Shown piece by piece: positions 1 to 12,900 of a stretch of DNA of 64,000 nt (the first letter of the stretch is position 1; each line of letters opens with the position of its first letter). This stretch comes from Lingula anatina (lineage: Eukaryota > Brachiopoda > Lingulata > Lingulida > Lingulidae). Made by a program: the position numbers and the translations under genes. Location of the stretch: the NCBI RefSeq assembly GCF_001039355.2, contig NW_019776079.1, positions 1,110,023-1,174,022 on the forward strand, in the 5' to 3' direction. A model generated the notes under the pieces. It saw only the letters and a program-made list of their open reading frames with translations. It was not told the DNA's origin and made no database searches.

Positions 1-679
1 AGGTATATAAATAACATACAGTATTCAAGTGGGATAAAATAATAATAATAATAATAACAGCAAAGAGATGCAACTAAGAAGAAAAAAGAGAATTAAAATA
101 AAGCATTAACTGAGTAGAAAGCAAAAGCTGGTTTCACACTGATACAGCTTCCACCAATGTTTCAAAGAACTATGGTTACAGTGAAGAACAGAAATAGGTG
201 AGCTGGGGAAACAAAGCTGAAACATTACAGTATATATATTCTACAAGCATGAATAGAGGCATCCAGAAAAGGGATTACAACATCGAAAAATACATTTCAG
301 CAATCTCAATCTCATTAATCTCATCAATCTCATTAAATACTTACAGGAGAACTTTTCTTGAATAGCTTTAATGGGTTTGCAAAACACTTATACCAACAAG
401 TACAATAGCAAGTTAAGCTTACATATAGAACTTCAGACATACCAACTTGGTAAAAGACCTACACATCTACTTCTTCATTTTGAAAGACATTTTTTGAACA
501 ATGGTATCAACTTCATTCTAAAAAATATTCTTTTTATCACAATTCATCGAACAATGACATTGTAATTTGGCATACCCTTTGTAGAAAGAATAGCCCGTTT
601 GATATTTCGCCAAGATAGTGAAATAGATAACAACACTGAAATCCAATTGTTTAGTTCAACTTCATGGAGAATTTTTTGC
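1..679. other. 3' flank / untranslated region below EIF3C
   Basis: No coding block was recognised here. It lies just downstream of the EIF3C stop on the minus strand and probably holds its 3' UTR. There is a short AAT repeat near 41-57. Small open frames have no recognisable similarity. Confidence 0.5.
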
Positions 680-3600
680 TCAACAAAAACGAAACAGGAA
701 GTGCCGTAGAAACTCCCTACCCCAATTCTGACACCTGTCATCTCCCTGTCTCTGATAGCCACCTGAAGGTAATCACTTTCTCATATTAGGTGAACATATC
801 AGTTGGCTGCTTGGACTAACTGCTGAACTATTCTCTACAACTATTACTCTCCCCAATATTAGAAGGAAATGTCTTTTATGTTTAAGGCTAAAGAGGAAAT
901 TTAAAATGTCTAATGTGAATCAAATTAACATTGTGAAACTGGAACTGTGACCAAAATAGACCACCTTTCTTTCTTCATACCGCCCCAACCAGCCAATCAA
1001 TAATGTTCAGGCTAGCTGCCCTTGTCACTAACCAAGATATATGCTAACCTTGTTTCTGGTATGTGAAGAAGCTTCCCATCTTCTGCTCCATGATGCGTTC
1101 ATTGTTCTCAACTAAGGTGGCAACCTTCTCTGCTAACTGCAGGGCAAGGGATTGGAGACGTGTGGGCTCTGTGCGGTGCATTACTACTGTCTGGGTGGGC
1201 TCATCCAGGGATGCCTTAAGAAAGCCATTTGTGTTAGTACAGTGTATTAGGGAAATGTGTTTTTAAATAATCATTTAAAAAATATTTATATTCCAAAACA
1301 GTTACTGTGATCTGAATAATACTTTCCATGTCTTTTGAAATGTTTATGTGGTGTTCAATCAGTAGCAAATTACAAGATCTTTCCAAACTTAAGAAGTATG
1401 TTTGTATCACAAAGCATACCATGAGCTCTTCATTGATGATCATTTTACTGATAATGGAGTGTACAGTGGCCTTAGGCAGCTCAAACATCTCTGCCATGTT
1501 GTCCATGCTGAGTGAATCATACACACTGCTGTATGTGAATAAATATGTCCTTAGACTTTCCTCCTGGATCTTGGAGACAATCATCTCACAGGTCTCTGCA
1601 GTGTTTTGGAACAAGTCCCAAACCTAAGCCAAAGAAATAAACATCAACAAGTTAGGTTTCAATCAGGTCTGAAAGATAATTTGTCTTGTTTAAATATTTT
1701 TTGCCTTCCAAAACAATGTGATTTCAACCCTTAAGGTATGTTTGAGTTGTTTTATTTTGCATTTATTTTCACGTTACCTGCAAAGTTTAGCAACAAACTG
1801 ACACTTAATAAAATTATTGAAATAAAAAAATAAAAACAAAAGAAAAAAAGGCATTGAAATAAGGTACATAAACCCTTGCACCTTCTTATTCATTTTCTCA
1901 TTGATGGCATAGTCTCTGCATGCTTTCCAGTCCCCAACTTTCATGGCTTTTGATGCTGCTACAATGTGCTCACGCATACTCTCCGGTGGCCCAACCAAGG
2001 GATTGCGCTCACTTACTCTCATGACATGGTGAAAGTTCTTACTAATCATGCGCCTCCTGGCATCAAATTCATGTGCTACAAATATCATAGTGTCAGATAA
2101 ATATTTTAAACATTAATGCAGAAAGAGTGAACATCTTCAATATCGGGACTGCTTGTTTTTACTTAATTACACTTGGAATGGGTAAAAGTGACAGACACTA
2201 ATTTCAGGATGTAATAATAACAGATATGAAGTTAATAGAACTTGTTTGAAGGGTTTAATGTTAGAAAACTTACAAAAAAAAAAGACCACATTTACCTGCC
2301 ATGTACGGTATCTCCATCAACATGGCAGATACCAAGTAGACACACTCCAGCAGCTCCAAGTTTATGTGCATATGATAAGGCATCTGCCTGCGCTTCTCTA
2401 TCTTTTCTTGCTCTGGTGTGCGCTCATGTTGTCTTTGCAACAGCAAACCCTAAAAAGATGACAAATGTCCTTCATGACATTTTGCTTATAAAAATTTAGT
2501 AATATGATAGAATCAAATTTTAATATAACTATAGCAGTTAATAATCAGTTAATATTTCATATAAAACTAAAATAATTGCTACCTGAGCTAGGAGTTCCTT
2601 GGCCCTTCCTCCACTTTGAATATCTACCAAACAATGATGAGCATCCTTAATCATTCCCTGGCGGAAAGCACACAGACCCAGCTGAACCATGGCACGGTTA
2701 TAGAGAATCTGTCCAAAAAAATTAGAATTTGTACAAATAATGTATTCAATGTTTTTCTAAATAATAATATGCACATTTAACCTTGCAATGTCACCTCAAG
2801 TATCTTGCAGTCTCTCAATTCAACTGAAACAATTTTGTTTAAAAATCCCTTTCTACATTTTTTAAATTTTTGTTACTAAAATTTGTCAAATTTGGATGCC
2901 ATTTTAAATTTTCTACTGAACCACTTCCTGATGTTTTTATTGAAGAAACCTTTGCACTTGGTCTTTGTTACAGATGCAGATGTTCATAAATATATGATTC
3001 ATACCTGTAGTGGTACATCAGAGTGATGAATTGTGTCTTGAAGATGTGACATCATCATGAGATCACGGGCCTGATACCATCGATCATGTATAGCGTGGTG
3101 GTAGATCTGACACAAGATGGCGTTGGTGCGTATACGGTCTGTCTGGTCCTTGGTGTGGATAAACCTGCACAGTGTCTCCATGACCTCCTCACTATTCTTC
3201 TGTCCCTCAGGTGAAACTGGCTCGTACTGCAATAAACAGATATAATTTCTATAGTAGAAATGTATTTGAGCAATTATAGCAGATGTTCTGCTTCAGCATA
3301 AAAAAAAATTAGTAAGTCAATATCTTATAGAACCAGCATCAAGAGAGAGCAAAAACACTTTATTATAGCAAATCATAAAAAGCAAACATACACAGTAAAT
3401 TACCAAAAATTTTGAAAATTATTCTAGCTAAACAGAAGCATCAAGTTTAGTGTTACAAAATGTTCATACCTTGTAATACAGGTGCTGAATCTTCTTAAGA
3501 TATGCTCTGCACAATTCCTCATTACTAGACCTCCCTTCTAGATACACTACAAGGCGGTCGATAATGTCACACACTTTTTTCTCATCTCTTAACCTGTAAA

Positions 3601-6600
3601 ATTGATAAAAATTGACATAATTTAATACATACTACTAATGTTCATGAAAGAACAGCATGAATCAAGTACAAGCATGAAAGTTCTACACTGGATGCAAATC
3701 TTATTTTTACAAACTCATATTTGGGTATGGGCAGGTAAAGTATAGTTAGGCCACATTTGATGAATGGGTCTTGACCATGCATGGTCAATTAGATTTTACT
3801 TTTGTAGAATACAAATTAAATGATTAAATCTTAAATTTTTAAATTTGAACCCAAAAACTAATGTTTTGTGAATCAGGAACCAGTGTTCTAGTACATAATG
3901 GAACACACAACATTCAGTATCAGCATGGTAGCAGACATTTGTAAATGTGCCACAAGCGTGCAATATGGCAGTTGGCAAACAAGGGTAATATCTACCTCTC
4001 CACATATTCTGTACTATGAGCATCACAGCCCTGCAGCATCTTGGTGAACTCTTCATCCATTCTCTCCACAACAGTCAGGATACACCCACGCACCAAATAA
4101 GGGGCTACCTAGAATGGGAAAGAAACAGTTCAGAGATTTCGAAGCTTCTCAAGTATGTGGTTCCAGACAGATAAACCCTTGAAATGAGTGCAGACGCACA
4201 CAATTTCAAAACAGCTATAAGGAAGACAAAGCAATAGCTACTTTACCTCCAAGATGACATGAAAAATGCAATAAATGGCCCCAAAAGATGGTTCAAGGGT
4301 AACAATATGAAATTGTCAATCAACAGGGACTTGTTACTTAGATAAAAACATCTGATCATACCCCCACATCAACCATCCTACAAACCTTTTCTTGATAGCA
4401 CGACTTGTGACTTATGAAATTTCGATACATCTCAGCAATAACCAGAATGTTTTTGTATTTTTCAGCAGCTGTAAGTTTGTAAGTTAGTCATAGCTTTTGA
4501 CAAAATTTTTCTGCCAATTATCATGAATTATCAATGATTAATTAACATCTACATACAGCTGCTGCACCAACAAATTTTACTATATTGCAATACATATTTC
4601 ATTAAATTGGAACCGATCTTCAAATATAAAACTATAAAACTCACCTCTAACTGTTCAGACTCTTCTGTAATATCTTCTCCTACAGATATTTCTTTATTGG
4701 TAATCAATAAATTCAACAGTTCTAGTACAAACTCTATACACCTGAAACAGATTTATGTTACACTATCAGATAATTTGAAAAGAAAATCCACCATTAAATT
4801 CGAAATAACATGTTTAGATGTATATATGCATATGTATTCAACTTAAAAAGAGAGCCTATTCTCTTAATTCCAATAAATTGAAAATGTCTTTATTGCTCTC
4901 AGATAACATCTTTACCTTTCCCACATCTCAGCTCTCATGCAGGTAGCTATGTTTGGGTTATAATCAAACAGGGCTGCAGCAATGTTAAACATAATTTTTG
5001 CTTCCATAGCAGGACCAAGGTTGTTTTCAGAGGCAATAGAGTTCAGTTCAATTAGCATATTGATTTGCTCATTCCTGTCTGTGCCCTTCTTGCCACGAGC
5101 TGCTACAATCTCAATCAACTTCATACATACAACCTTATGGTTGATTTCTACATCCTTCCCAAACATTTTGGGTTTCTCCTGCAAAACAAAATATTATAAT
5201 CAAAAAGATGACTGAAAAATTCATACATTGAAATGGTTTACCAAAGATTTTCAAGAAATGCTTACTGTGAAAATCTATGTTATAATGAATTAAGTAAAAC
5301 ATCAAACACCAAAACACCTACAGCTATCATGGGTGCCCCTCCTTTCACCTGCTCCCACTCTCCTTCATCTTCATCTTGGGCCTTGTCTACTTTCTTTGTC
5401 TGTTTACGCTCCTTCACTTCTTTCTTTTTGGCATCCTTTTTCGCCTTTTCCTGTTCTGTAGTCCTGAAATCCATGCCAAATGTCATGATTACAGCACTTT
5501 AAACCTAAACTGTTACTAAAAATGAATGATCTTATAATAACCTATTCATGATATTGTGCTTAATTTACCAGAATGAAATCTTTGCAGCAGATTGAAGTTT
5601 AAAGATTGGCAAAAAAATAAAAGATGCTTTTTGTTCATGATACTACTGATGGATATTAGGTAAAATTGAAAACACAAGAAGAATTTTATTAAAAATACAT
5701 CCATCCTCTCTATCAAAATTAGCATACTTTTTTAAAAACTTCAAGGCCAAGTTTCCACCATATTTTTCATCGTCAGAGCTGAGCTCAGATGACTCATCAC
5801 TTTCGTCACCCCAGTCACTCTCATCACCAGAGTCCTGGAAAAGAGAAATATGGATATACTTAAATGTGAAAATTCAGGCTATTGTTCTTATTTGAATGCT
5901 TTGACTGTTCCTAATTGATGCTTACCATATTATATCAAAACCTGACAAAAACTGACTTAACAAAACAGAAAATAAATCAACTATCAGAATTACCTCATCT
6001 CCATCCTTTAAGAATTTAGATACATTTGGCTTAGAGGGAGGTGGCTTCTTTATAAAATCTGCTATCATTTGGGTGTCATTCTCATCCTTGTCATCATCAT
6101 CATCCTCCTCCTCTTCATCAGAGTCTCTTTCTTCATCATCTGAGCCTTCTTCCTCTTCATCTTGGTCTGGGTTCTTAATGTAGATATAAATTGTGTCAAA
6201 GTCATAACTTCTGATCCTGTAACTTATCTTAAAACTGATTCAAAATAATCCTTAACCAAAAAGTAACTACATATTGAACCTATGAATTCAAAACTTCAAT
6301 TTTGCACTTTCTGTTGTTCTTAAAAGCTGAATGAACCACACATTATGGTCAGACAAAACAGCTTCATAAGTTTTACATCATGAATGCACCTACCTCCCTA
6401 TAATCTGAAATGCCTTGCTCAAAGTCCCTGTTATATTTTTTTAGTTTCTGTCTCAAAGTGGTCAGAGATTTTGCATTGTTTTTGCTCAGCTGTTTTCTAG
6501 CCTCTCTGTCTTCCCAGCACTGGAACAAAGTTAAGTCTTTTTCATGTACTCCTACTCTCCAAGAAACCTTATTCTGCCATGAAATTAATGACCTATATGA

Positions 6601-8360
6601 CATAAGCTAGATTCCACAGACCTAGCCACACATTAAATTGTAAGGCATCACAATACAGACAAGAGCATGAACATGAATACTGCAGATATATAAAGATGTA
6701 ATGGAAAATGAGTAAAGTGTGATTTTTGAATGTCCTTAATATAAAAGGTATATATTCAGGCACTTTAGTGATAAGTGAAAAGACCAGGGCCCAGTTTTAT
6801 AAAGGACGTTTAGCACTAACCAGTAGATAAATTCTCCTAACACCCATTAACTAATAGATGGTTAAATTGTGTTTCATATACAGTGTTCAAACAGCCAATT
6901 AGTTAACAGGCCAGTGTTTAACTGGATAAAATAATTATTTAAAGGTAAGTTAACCAATGTACTGTTTAAACACTGTTTATGAAACACAATTTTATCCGTC
7001 ATTTAGTTAACGGGGTTTAGGAGAATTTATCCAGTGGTTAGAGTTAAACACTGGTTAGTGCTAAACGTCCTTTATAAAACTGGACCCAGACCTTCTCAAC
7101 CCTGTTGAGCAGTTCAAATGAAAGTACTATCTTCACAAAATAAATGTAATGGCCTGTGTCCTGATACACTTCTTTGAATAATTATTACTCTTCCTATAAG
7201 AGAATACTATAGTATTCCATCGTCTTTTCACTGTAATAACAAAACCACAAAATCACTGTAACTGAAAATTGCTTTCAATGCCAGAACTATCAATTATCTA
7301 ATTGCAGCATTTCAAGAATGTTAGTCAATATTGAACTTCCACCAAACTGTCAACCAAATTGTACTGTTACCTCAGAGACAAAATCTTCAAGTTCCACCAA
7401 AGCCCTCAAGTAAAACCTTGGGATCCCTTCCTTTTCAACAACTTTCTTGGCTTTATCATATGCTCGTCCCAGGTCTTCAAAGTCTGGATTAACAAAATAA
7501 ATGTGAAAATATGGGTTCTCTTTAAAAAACTATGTTAAATCACTTTTATCCTTGTTACACAACAACTGAAATCTGATTCATAAATAAAAGTGTTTATTAT
7601 ATCTACAAACATTACGCTTCAAAGTAAATATGCTTCTACAAGCAGACTTGAACCTAATGATAATTATTGTAACTTCTTAATGCACCAGTTTTTCATAAAA
7701 GCCTACCTGAGAGAACATTTGACATGTCCTTTATCTTTTTGTGGTTTTTTAACTGCTTTATTATATTTCTGATTTCTTCATATCTAAAATGATAAAAAAC
7801 AAGGATAATTCATATCAAGTTTTGCTCCTATTACTGTAACTTTTTTCTTCATCAAAATATTGGTTTTGTTGTTTTTATTACAGTGAAAATGTTCACCTTA
7901 GGCTTAATAATTGTTAGTTTTTTTTAATTGTACTTTTTTTAGTTACTCACAAAATGTACTTCATGGCACCAAGCCAACATATTCTTCAAAACTTTTGAAA
8001 AAATACTTGGAAGTATAACTAACAAAAATTAAAATATCATTTGCAAATCATTTGAGAGTACCTTTTATCTTTTGCACTTCGCACCACTCTTTTGGTATCT
8101 TCTTCATCATCACTAAAGGTAAAAGCTCTGAAAAACAAATGTATATTCTTTAATATATCATTACCATTGATTAGTTTCCTAGGAAATATTTCGAAATGTC
8201 CATTTAGTTGTGAATTCAAATACTGCTGCTCATATTAAAATGTGATTAGTTCGACTTACTGAGCAACTTTCCCTGCTACTGGCTTTACAACTGGGATATC
8301 TTCTCCTTCACTGGATTCACTCTCAGACTCCGATTCTGAGGCAGCAAAAAAACGTGACAT
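680..8360 (-). CDS. EIF3C: Eukaryotic translation initiation factor 3 subunit C, complete
   Basis: Core scaffold subunit of eIF3, which binds the 40S ribosome and recruits other initiation factors in the cytoplasm. The start [14 protein letters not shown], the block [13 protein letters not shown], acidic repeats, [83 protein letters not shown] and the PCI-region block [20 protein letters not shown] are family hallmarks. Coding exons, 5' to 3': 8360-8260, 8127-8062, 7783-7707, 7483-7371, 6519-6394, 6173-5994, 5834-5728, 5463-5322, 5178-4916, 4741-4645, 4108-3996, 3593-3470, 3226-3005, 2708-2583, 2449-2296, 2075-1882, 1623-1420, 1214-1049, 762-680. All phases agree, giving about 885 residues (human about 913). 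The last exon is the weakest: it starts GGYQRQGDD, as expected for the Gly/Arg-rich tail, then runs into an unusual hydrophobic end; a donor-like GACAG/GTGTCA near 733 could move the true terminus. Confidence 0.95.
6786..7087. mobile_element. MITE-like element with long terminal inverted repeats, in an EIF3C intron
   Basis: The left end (CCCAGTTTTATAAAGGACGT, then TTAGCACTAACCAGT) is repeated in reverse complement at the right end, and inner arms with AATTCTCCTAA also pair. The element has about 302 bases, no coding capacity, and is flanked on both sides by AGACC (6781-6785 and 7088-7092), a plausible target-site duplication. It sits between EIF3C coding exons 4 and 5. The superfamily is not assignable by eye. 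Confidence 0.85.
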
Positions 8361-9975
8361 TTTGCAGAATTATGTCCTGTAAAAAATAAAGAATAATCAC
8401 ATTCTTTTTCTCTACAATGAAATCTTAATATTCTGTATAAATATCAGTGTAGATTCTTCAACCATTACTATGAAGATCAGAAATGGTGATATAATCTATT
8501 TTCCATTTCACAAAATCTATTTGCCCTCCTCAAAATGACTTCTGGTTCAGTGGTAGCAGAACCAGTCCATCTGGGGATAAATAACCTGTCAATTGTCCAA
8601 GCGTAACGAGAAAGCACTTTTCATATTAGTTCAAGGGACCTTATTTGTAGAAGATCATCAGACAGAGATCGTTCGCGATCCAAGTGAGACGTGAAGGCAA
8701 TTTTCACATTCATTCAAAGGAGATTGTTTGAAATATTTTTTCGTTTTTTACCTCCCCCCCCTCCCCTCCATGCCCAACTCCTCGCTCACGGCACTTGGAA
8801 GAGTCGAAATTTTGAAGGAAATCACAGATGGCAATTTTGCAGTGTGACTGAATTGCACAATACACCACAACACAGTGCAATACACTTCAAAAATCAAATC
8901 CAGTTGCAATTACACAAAAGAAATGACCATTCCCAGCAAAGTAGGGTGATATATCGTTGATATAACTTAACAAATCAACAAGACTTTTATATTGTTCGGT
9001 TGGCAGCCATGTTGGCGAGTGGCTCTTCTTGGGTATATTACTGGCCAAGAAGAGCTACTCGCCAACATGGCGGCTGCCCAAACAATGAAAAAATTGTCAA
9101 GTTGTATCAGCAATATAATTACTATGTACTATACTTTGCTTTTATATCACCCTATTTTATTTGAGATTACCCTTTCCTGTGTTTACTTGCAACTGGACTT
9201 GTGTTATCAAGTGTATTGCGCTGTGTTGCGCATTTCAGTCACACCCGCAATTTTGGACAGCCTGTACCCCAATCCTGGGAAAAACCTTGACCGCAGTGAT
9301 TTATGAGACACACCAATGGACAATGAGCGTGGTACAAGAGCACCAAAAATATCTCAACTGACTTATTTCAATAACAGAGTCGCCATCAAAATAGTTTCAA
9401 CGTTAGCAAGCGAACCACGCCATGTCACATGTGGATCCATATGCTGAATTTGTCGTTGGCTGAAACTGCCCAAAACATTACTAACTTTTGCAAAGGGAGC
9501 TGACATTAAGTTGACTGCCAAAAAAACAATAAAGTTGAATTTTAAATATACGAAGTATTAGTGGTCTTACCAATTTTTCTAGCTGGTATAAATAAGACTT
9601 CTTTTCTCAATTTCCACTAAGCCACCGGCAACATGGCGGGCACATGTGGATGTGTAGAACGTCACACATTTTGAGGCAATCCATTTGCACATTCTCAATG
9701 CAGAGATAAAAAATGCCGAATTCGTGACAAGGGAATAGTAGATACGTTGGCTGTCCTTATGAAGTCCAAATACTTCCATAATAAAACTCAATAACGTTAA
9801 CTCCTTCCTCTACTAAACAAATATTTCGGGCTTATCTTGTAAAGCGACACCTCTATACATGATTTGATGACGTAATTAACAACTTTAAGACCACCACATG
9901 TTCATGTGTATCATGGGTTTACAGGTATAAGTAGGTCTCCGTGTTCAGGTGATATTATATTACTGAAAAAATATA
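8361..9975. promoter_or_regulatory. Divergent intergenic region between EIF3C and FTSJ3
   Basis: 1.6 kb between two ATGs facing away from each other, so it should contain both promoters. It includes a large imperfect palindrome (8829-9256, listed separately) and several ATGGCGGC/CCATGTTGG-type motifs resembling YY1 sites (around 9007-9016, 9061-9076 and 9631-9640). No TATA box is placed convincingly. A C-rich run lies at about 8752-8770. Confidence 0.6.
8829..9256. repeat. Large imperfect inverted repeat with near-perfect central hairpin
   Basis: The left half (about 8829-9035) pairs with the reverse complement of the right half (about 9050-9256): shared blocks include GTGTGACTGAA, GCAATACACTT, TCCAGTTGCAA, TAGGGTGATAT and the inner stem AGCCATGTTGGCGAG / CTCGCCAACATGGCGGCT around a short loop at about 9036-9050. 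The outer arms have diverged and the inner arms are almost identical. It could be a palindromic transposable element or a duplicated-inverted promoter segment. Confidence 0.8.
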
Positions 9976-12900
9976 ATGGGCAAAAAGACGAAGGTTGGAA
10001 AGGCTAGGAAGGACAAGTTTTATCAGCTCGCCAAAGAAACAGGTAATAGATCATAGTCGACTTTTGTAAACAAAACATCTCGTTACCTAAACTTAAGTTA
10101 CCATCCTTAAACTTTAGAATAATCACGCTCGACTGTCATTTGGTTAAAGAACCTGCTGAATAAACCTAAAAACCAAAGAAAATTACTTCAGAATACCAAA
10201 CCAATCTACCATAGCGCTAAATACCCGATCAAAGTCCGAAAACTACTTTTTGCGAATTTCATTAAATTAACCCAATTAAATAGAAATCCAAATAAAATAG
10301 AAGCAGAAATCAGATCACACTCAAACCTACATTTAATTTCCTTGGCTACATCTTCCCTTTGTTTGTTTGTAAATCTGCTGTACATGTTATTCCGAGAATT
10401 AGGCCAAAAGGCCCCTCTGTTGTCTGAATCTGACAAGGCAGGTCTGAATTAAAATTTCAATAAGACTAGACATTTTCCCTTATTGCATTTGTTATAATAG
10501 CAAGATCTTGAACAAGATCTTAATTTCGTCAAAATATGCTTTTTTTCTTTTAATTATTTAGAACAATCCTTTAACAGTTTCATCATTTTATATTTAAAAA
10601 AAATTCAAAGTTTTAAAATTTACAATGGGAAATCCTATTGACAGTATTTTAAAAAATCTGCATTTTTTGGGTAATCACATCAAATTGTGTGCTTCTTCCT
10701 ACTTACCAAATTTCATCCGAAGGAACATATTTTTATGTCTGTATCATCGGCAATTATTAAAAAAAAGATTTTTTAAAACATTTGATGTAATCATGCCAAA
10801 GTGCCTGAGAAACTGATAATGGGTCATGACTTCTAACAACATACTTAATAAGTTTCATCAAGATCTGACTCGAAATGGCAGTGATTGCGAAAGCCGTCGG
10901 ACCACGGCCATATGCCGGCAAAAATTCTGTGGGCTGGAAAACCCTTCAGTCTCATCGGCCCACATGTCCGACGTACTAAAGTCGGTTTCTTTAACAGACA
11001 CCTCGCCTCATATTTGAATTTATCGTAAAGCTCCAAGTACGCACTTGGCGCAAGTAAAACTTATACGCCATACTGCCGCGTTCAAATAGCAAACACTATT
11101 TTTTTGTAATAAAGGTCTACGTACATTATGATGTCACTCGAAGTGCGCATAGCGATGGTGTGAGGGCTGACACATGTGACCCGTATCACAAAAAATGTAT
11201 CGAAACTGAAACAACTACATGTCAATGAAAAACGTACTGCTCAAGACTCAGTTATCAGGCCCCTCAAACTACCCGCGCGGACCTCTGAGAACACCTAACT
11301 ACACGTGCTGGGTAAACAAGTATGGCTTCCGTCGGACCGCATGTTGAATAATCGATAAGTGAAAAGGGGAAATATTCATTTGCTTTTTAGATGGGTGCTA
11401 TTAACTAATTTTAACGGATATTTTAAGTAATATTGCATCTTTAGCGGCGCTAAAATGAGGGACATCATCATTTTCAATGTGGAAAATCCGCAATGGCACA
11501 GTCAGGATGCAAAACTGTCCATTATATTCATTTAAACGAACTAACTTAGATATTTAATAAAAATTCTTTTCAGACTCTGGGCCGTAGCCAGGGATGGTTC
11601 GGGGGGTTCGAAAGAACCGCCTCTAATGCTGACAAAAAGGTCCACTCTTGATAAAATTTGATCTAGGTACATGACGTTTTTATGGAAAAAGATCCCCCCC
11701 CCCCCTTTTAAAATGGCTGGCTACGGGCCTGCTATGAGAGCAATGGCTTTATTTTACAATAAAAATGGGAATTGTCTACCTTTTCTATGTAGTGCAATTA
11801 TTTGGTATAGTGCAATTATTAATTCTGAAGATTTTTCCATTAAGTACAATTTTTGGGACAGTATATTTATTTTGGAAGATTTTTCCACACACTACAACTT
11901 CAGAGTAGTAGCATCAAGCCTTTTTCATTGTTTTTTTAATAATATAAAAAATATTGAAATATAATGAATTTTCTTTAAATAATTCACGGCATACATTTTT
12001 AAAAAATGGCCCACTTTTTTGACCAAGCGGGCCAAAATGGCCCAACCAGATTTTGACCCAGGATAATCCCTAACAGACAAGCATTTTTTCCGAGAGTTGA
12101 AATCTAAAAAAAGTTAGAAAAGTTGGAAGCTCCACTTCACTATGACTTATATTTTAATTTTAGTCAAAAATTGGAATAAAATTCCCAAAGGATACATGAT
12201 CTTGTGTTAAAAGATTAAAAATTAAGATAAGCAACCCAGATGTAAAAAGGATAAAACTTAAATGCCAGAAAGCAACCAAAATGAAAGACGTTTAAACTTA
12301 AACCTTTAAATATCCTATTACATCTGGCCTAAAAATTAAAAAGCAGCAATTTAAAATGCCAAACAATAATATTAATCAAAAATGATGTGAAAATATACAG
12401 CCTGATTATTTTATTGTGGGCCGGTAAAAAAAGGTGTGGGCTGACAAAATTTTAACTTGCTCCAGCCCACATGTCTGGTAAGTTTTCAATCTCTTTCGCA
12501 ATCACTGAAATGGGAATATTGAAGGGGTTTGGAATTTTAATCTACATACCTAGCTGAAACAAATTAATTTGTGTACTGGCTCACAGTGCTCTTATTACAC
12601 AGCAGCAATAAAGTAACCTTGCCTCATATGTATCCTGTAATATCATAGGTGTCTTTATTATACCCTGAACGCACAAAATATAAATCAGGATAATTGTTTC
12701 CTGTCAGACTCTCAAATGATCACTTGGTTTTAATGATTTTACTCACTTTTTGAGTGAAACCTAGTTTAATCAATATATTGTTTTACCATTCAGGCTACAG
12801 ATCCAGGGCATCTTTTAAGTTGCTTCAGCTGAATCGCAAGTTTGAGTTTTTGCAGAATTCTAGAGTTCTTATAGATCTCTGTGCAGCTCCTGGAGGATGG

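Noticed and set aside
4384-4473. Possible extra EIF3C exon ([18 protein letters not shown] frame)
   Set aside because: It is open only in a frame that does not fit its neighbours. The acceptor CTAG/GTAGCC at 4109 lets exon 4741-4645 join directly to 4108-3996 in phase 0, and the family has no residues to place there.
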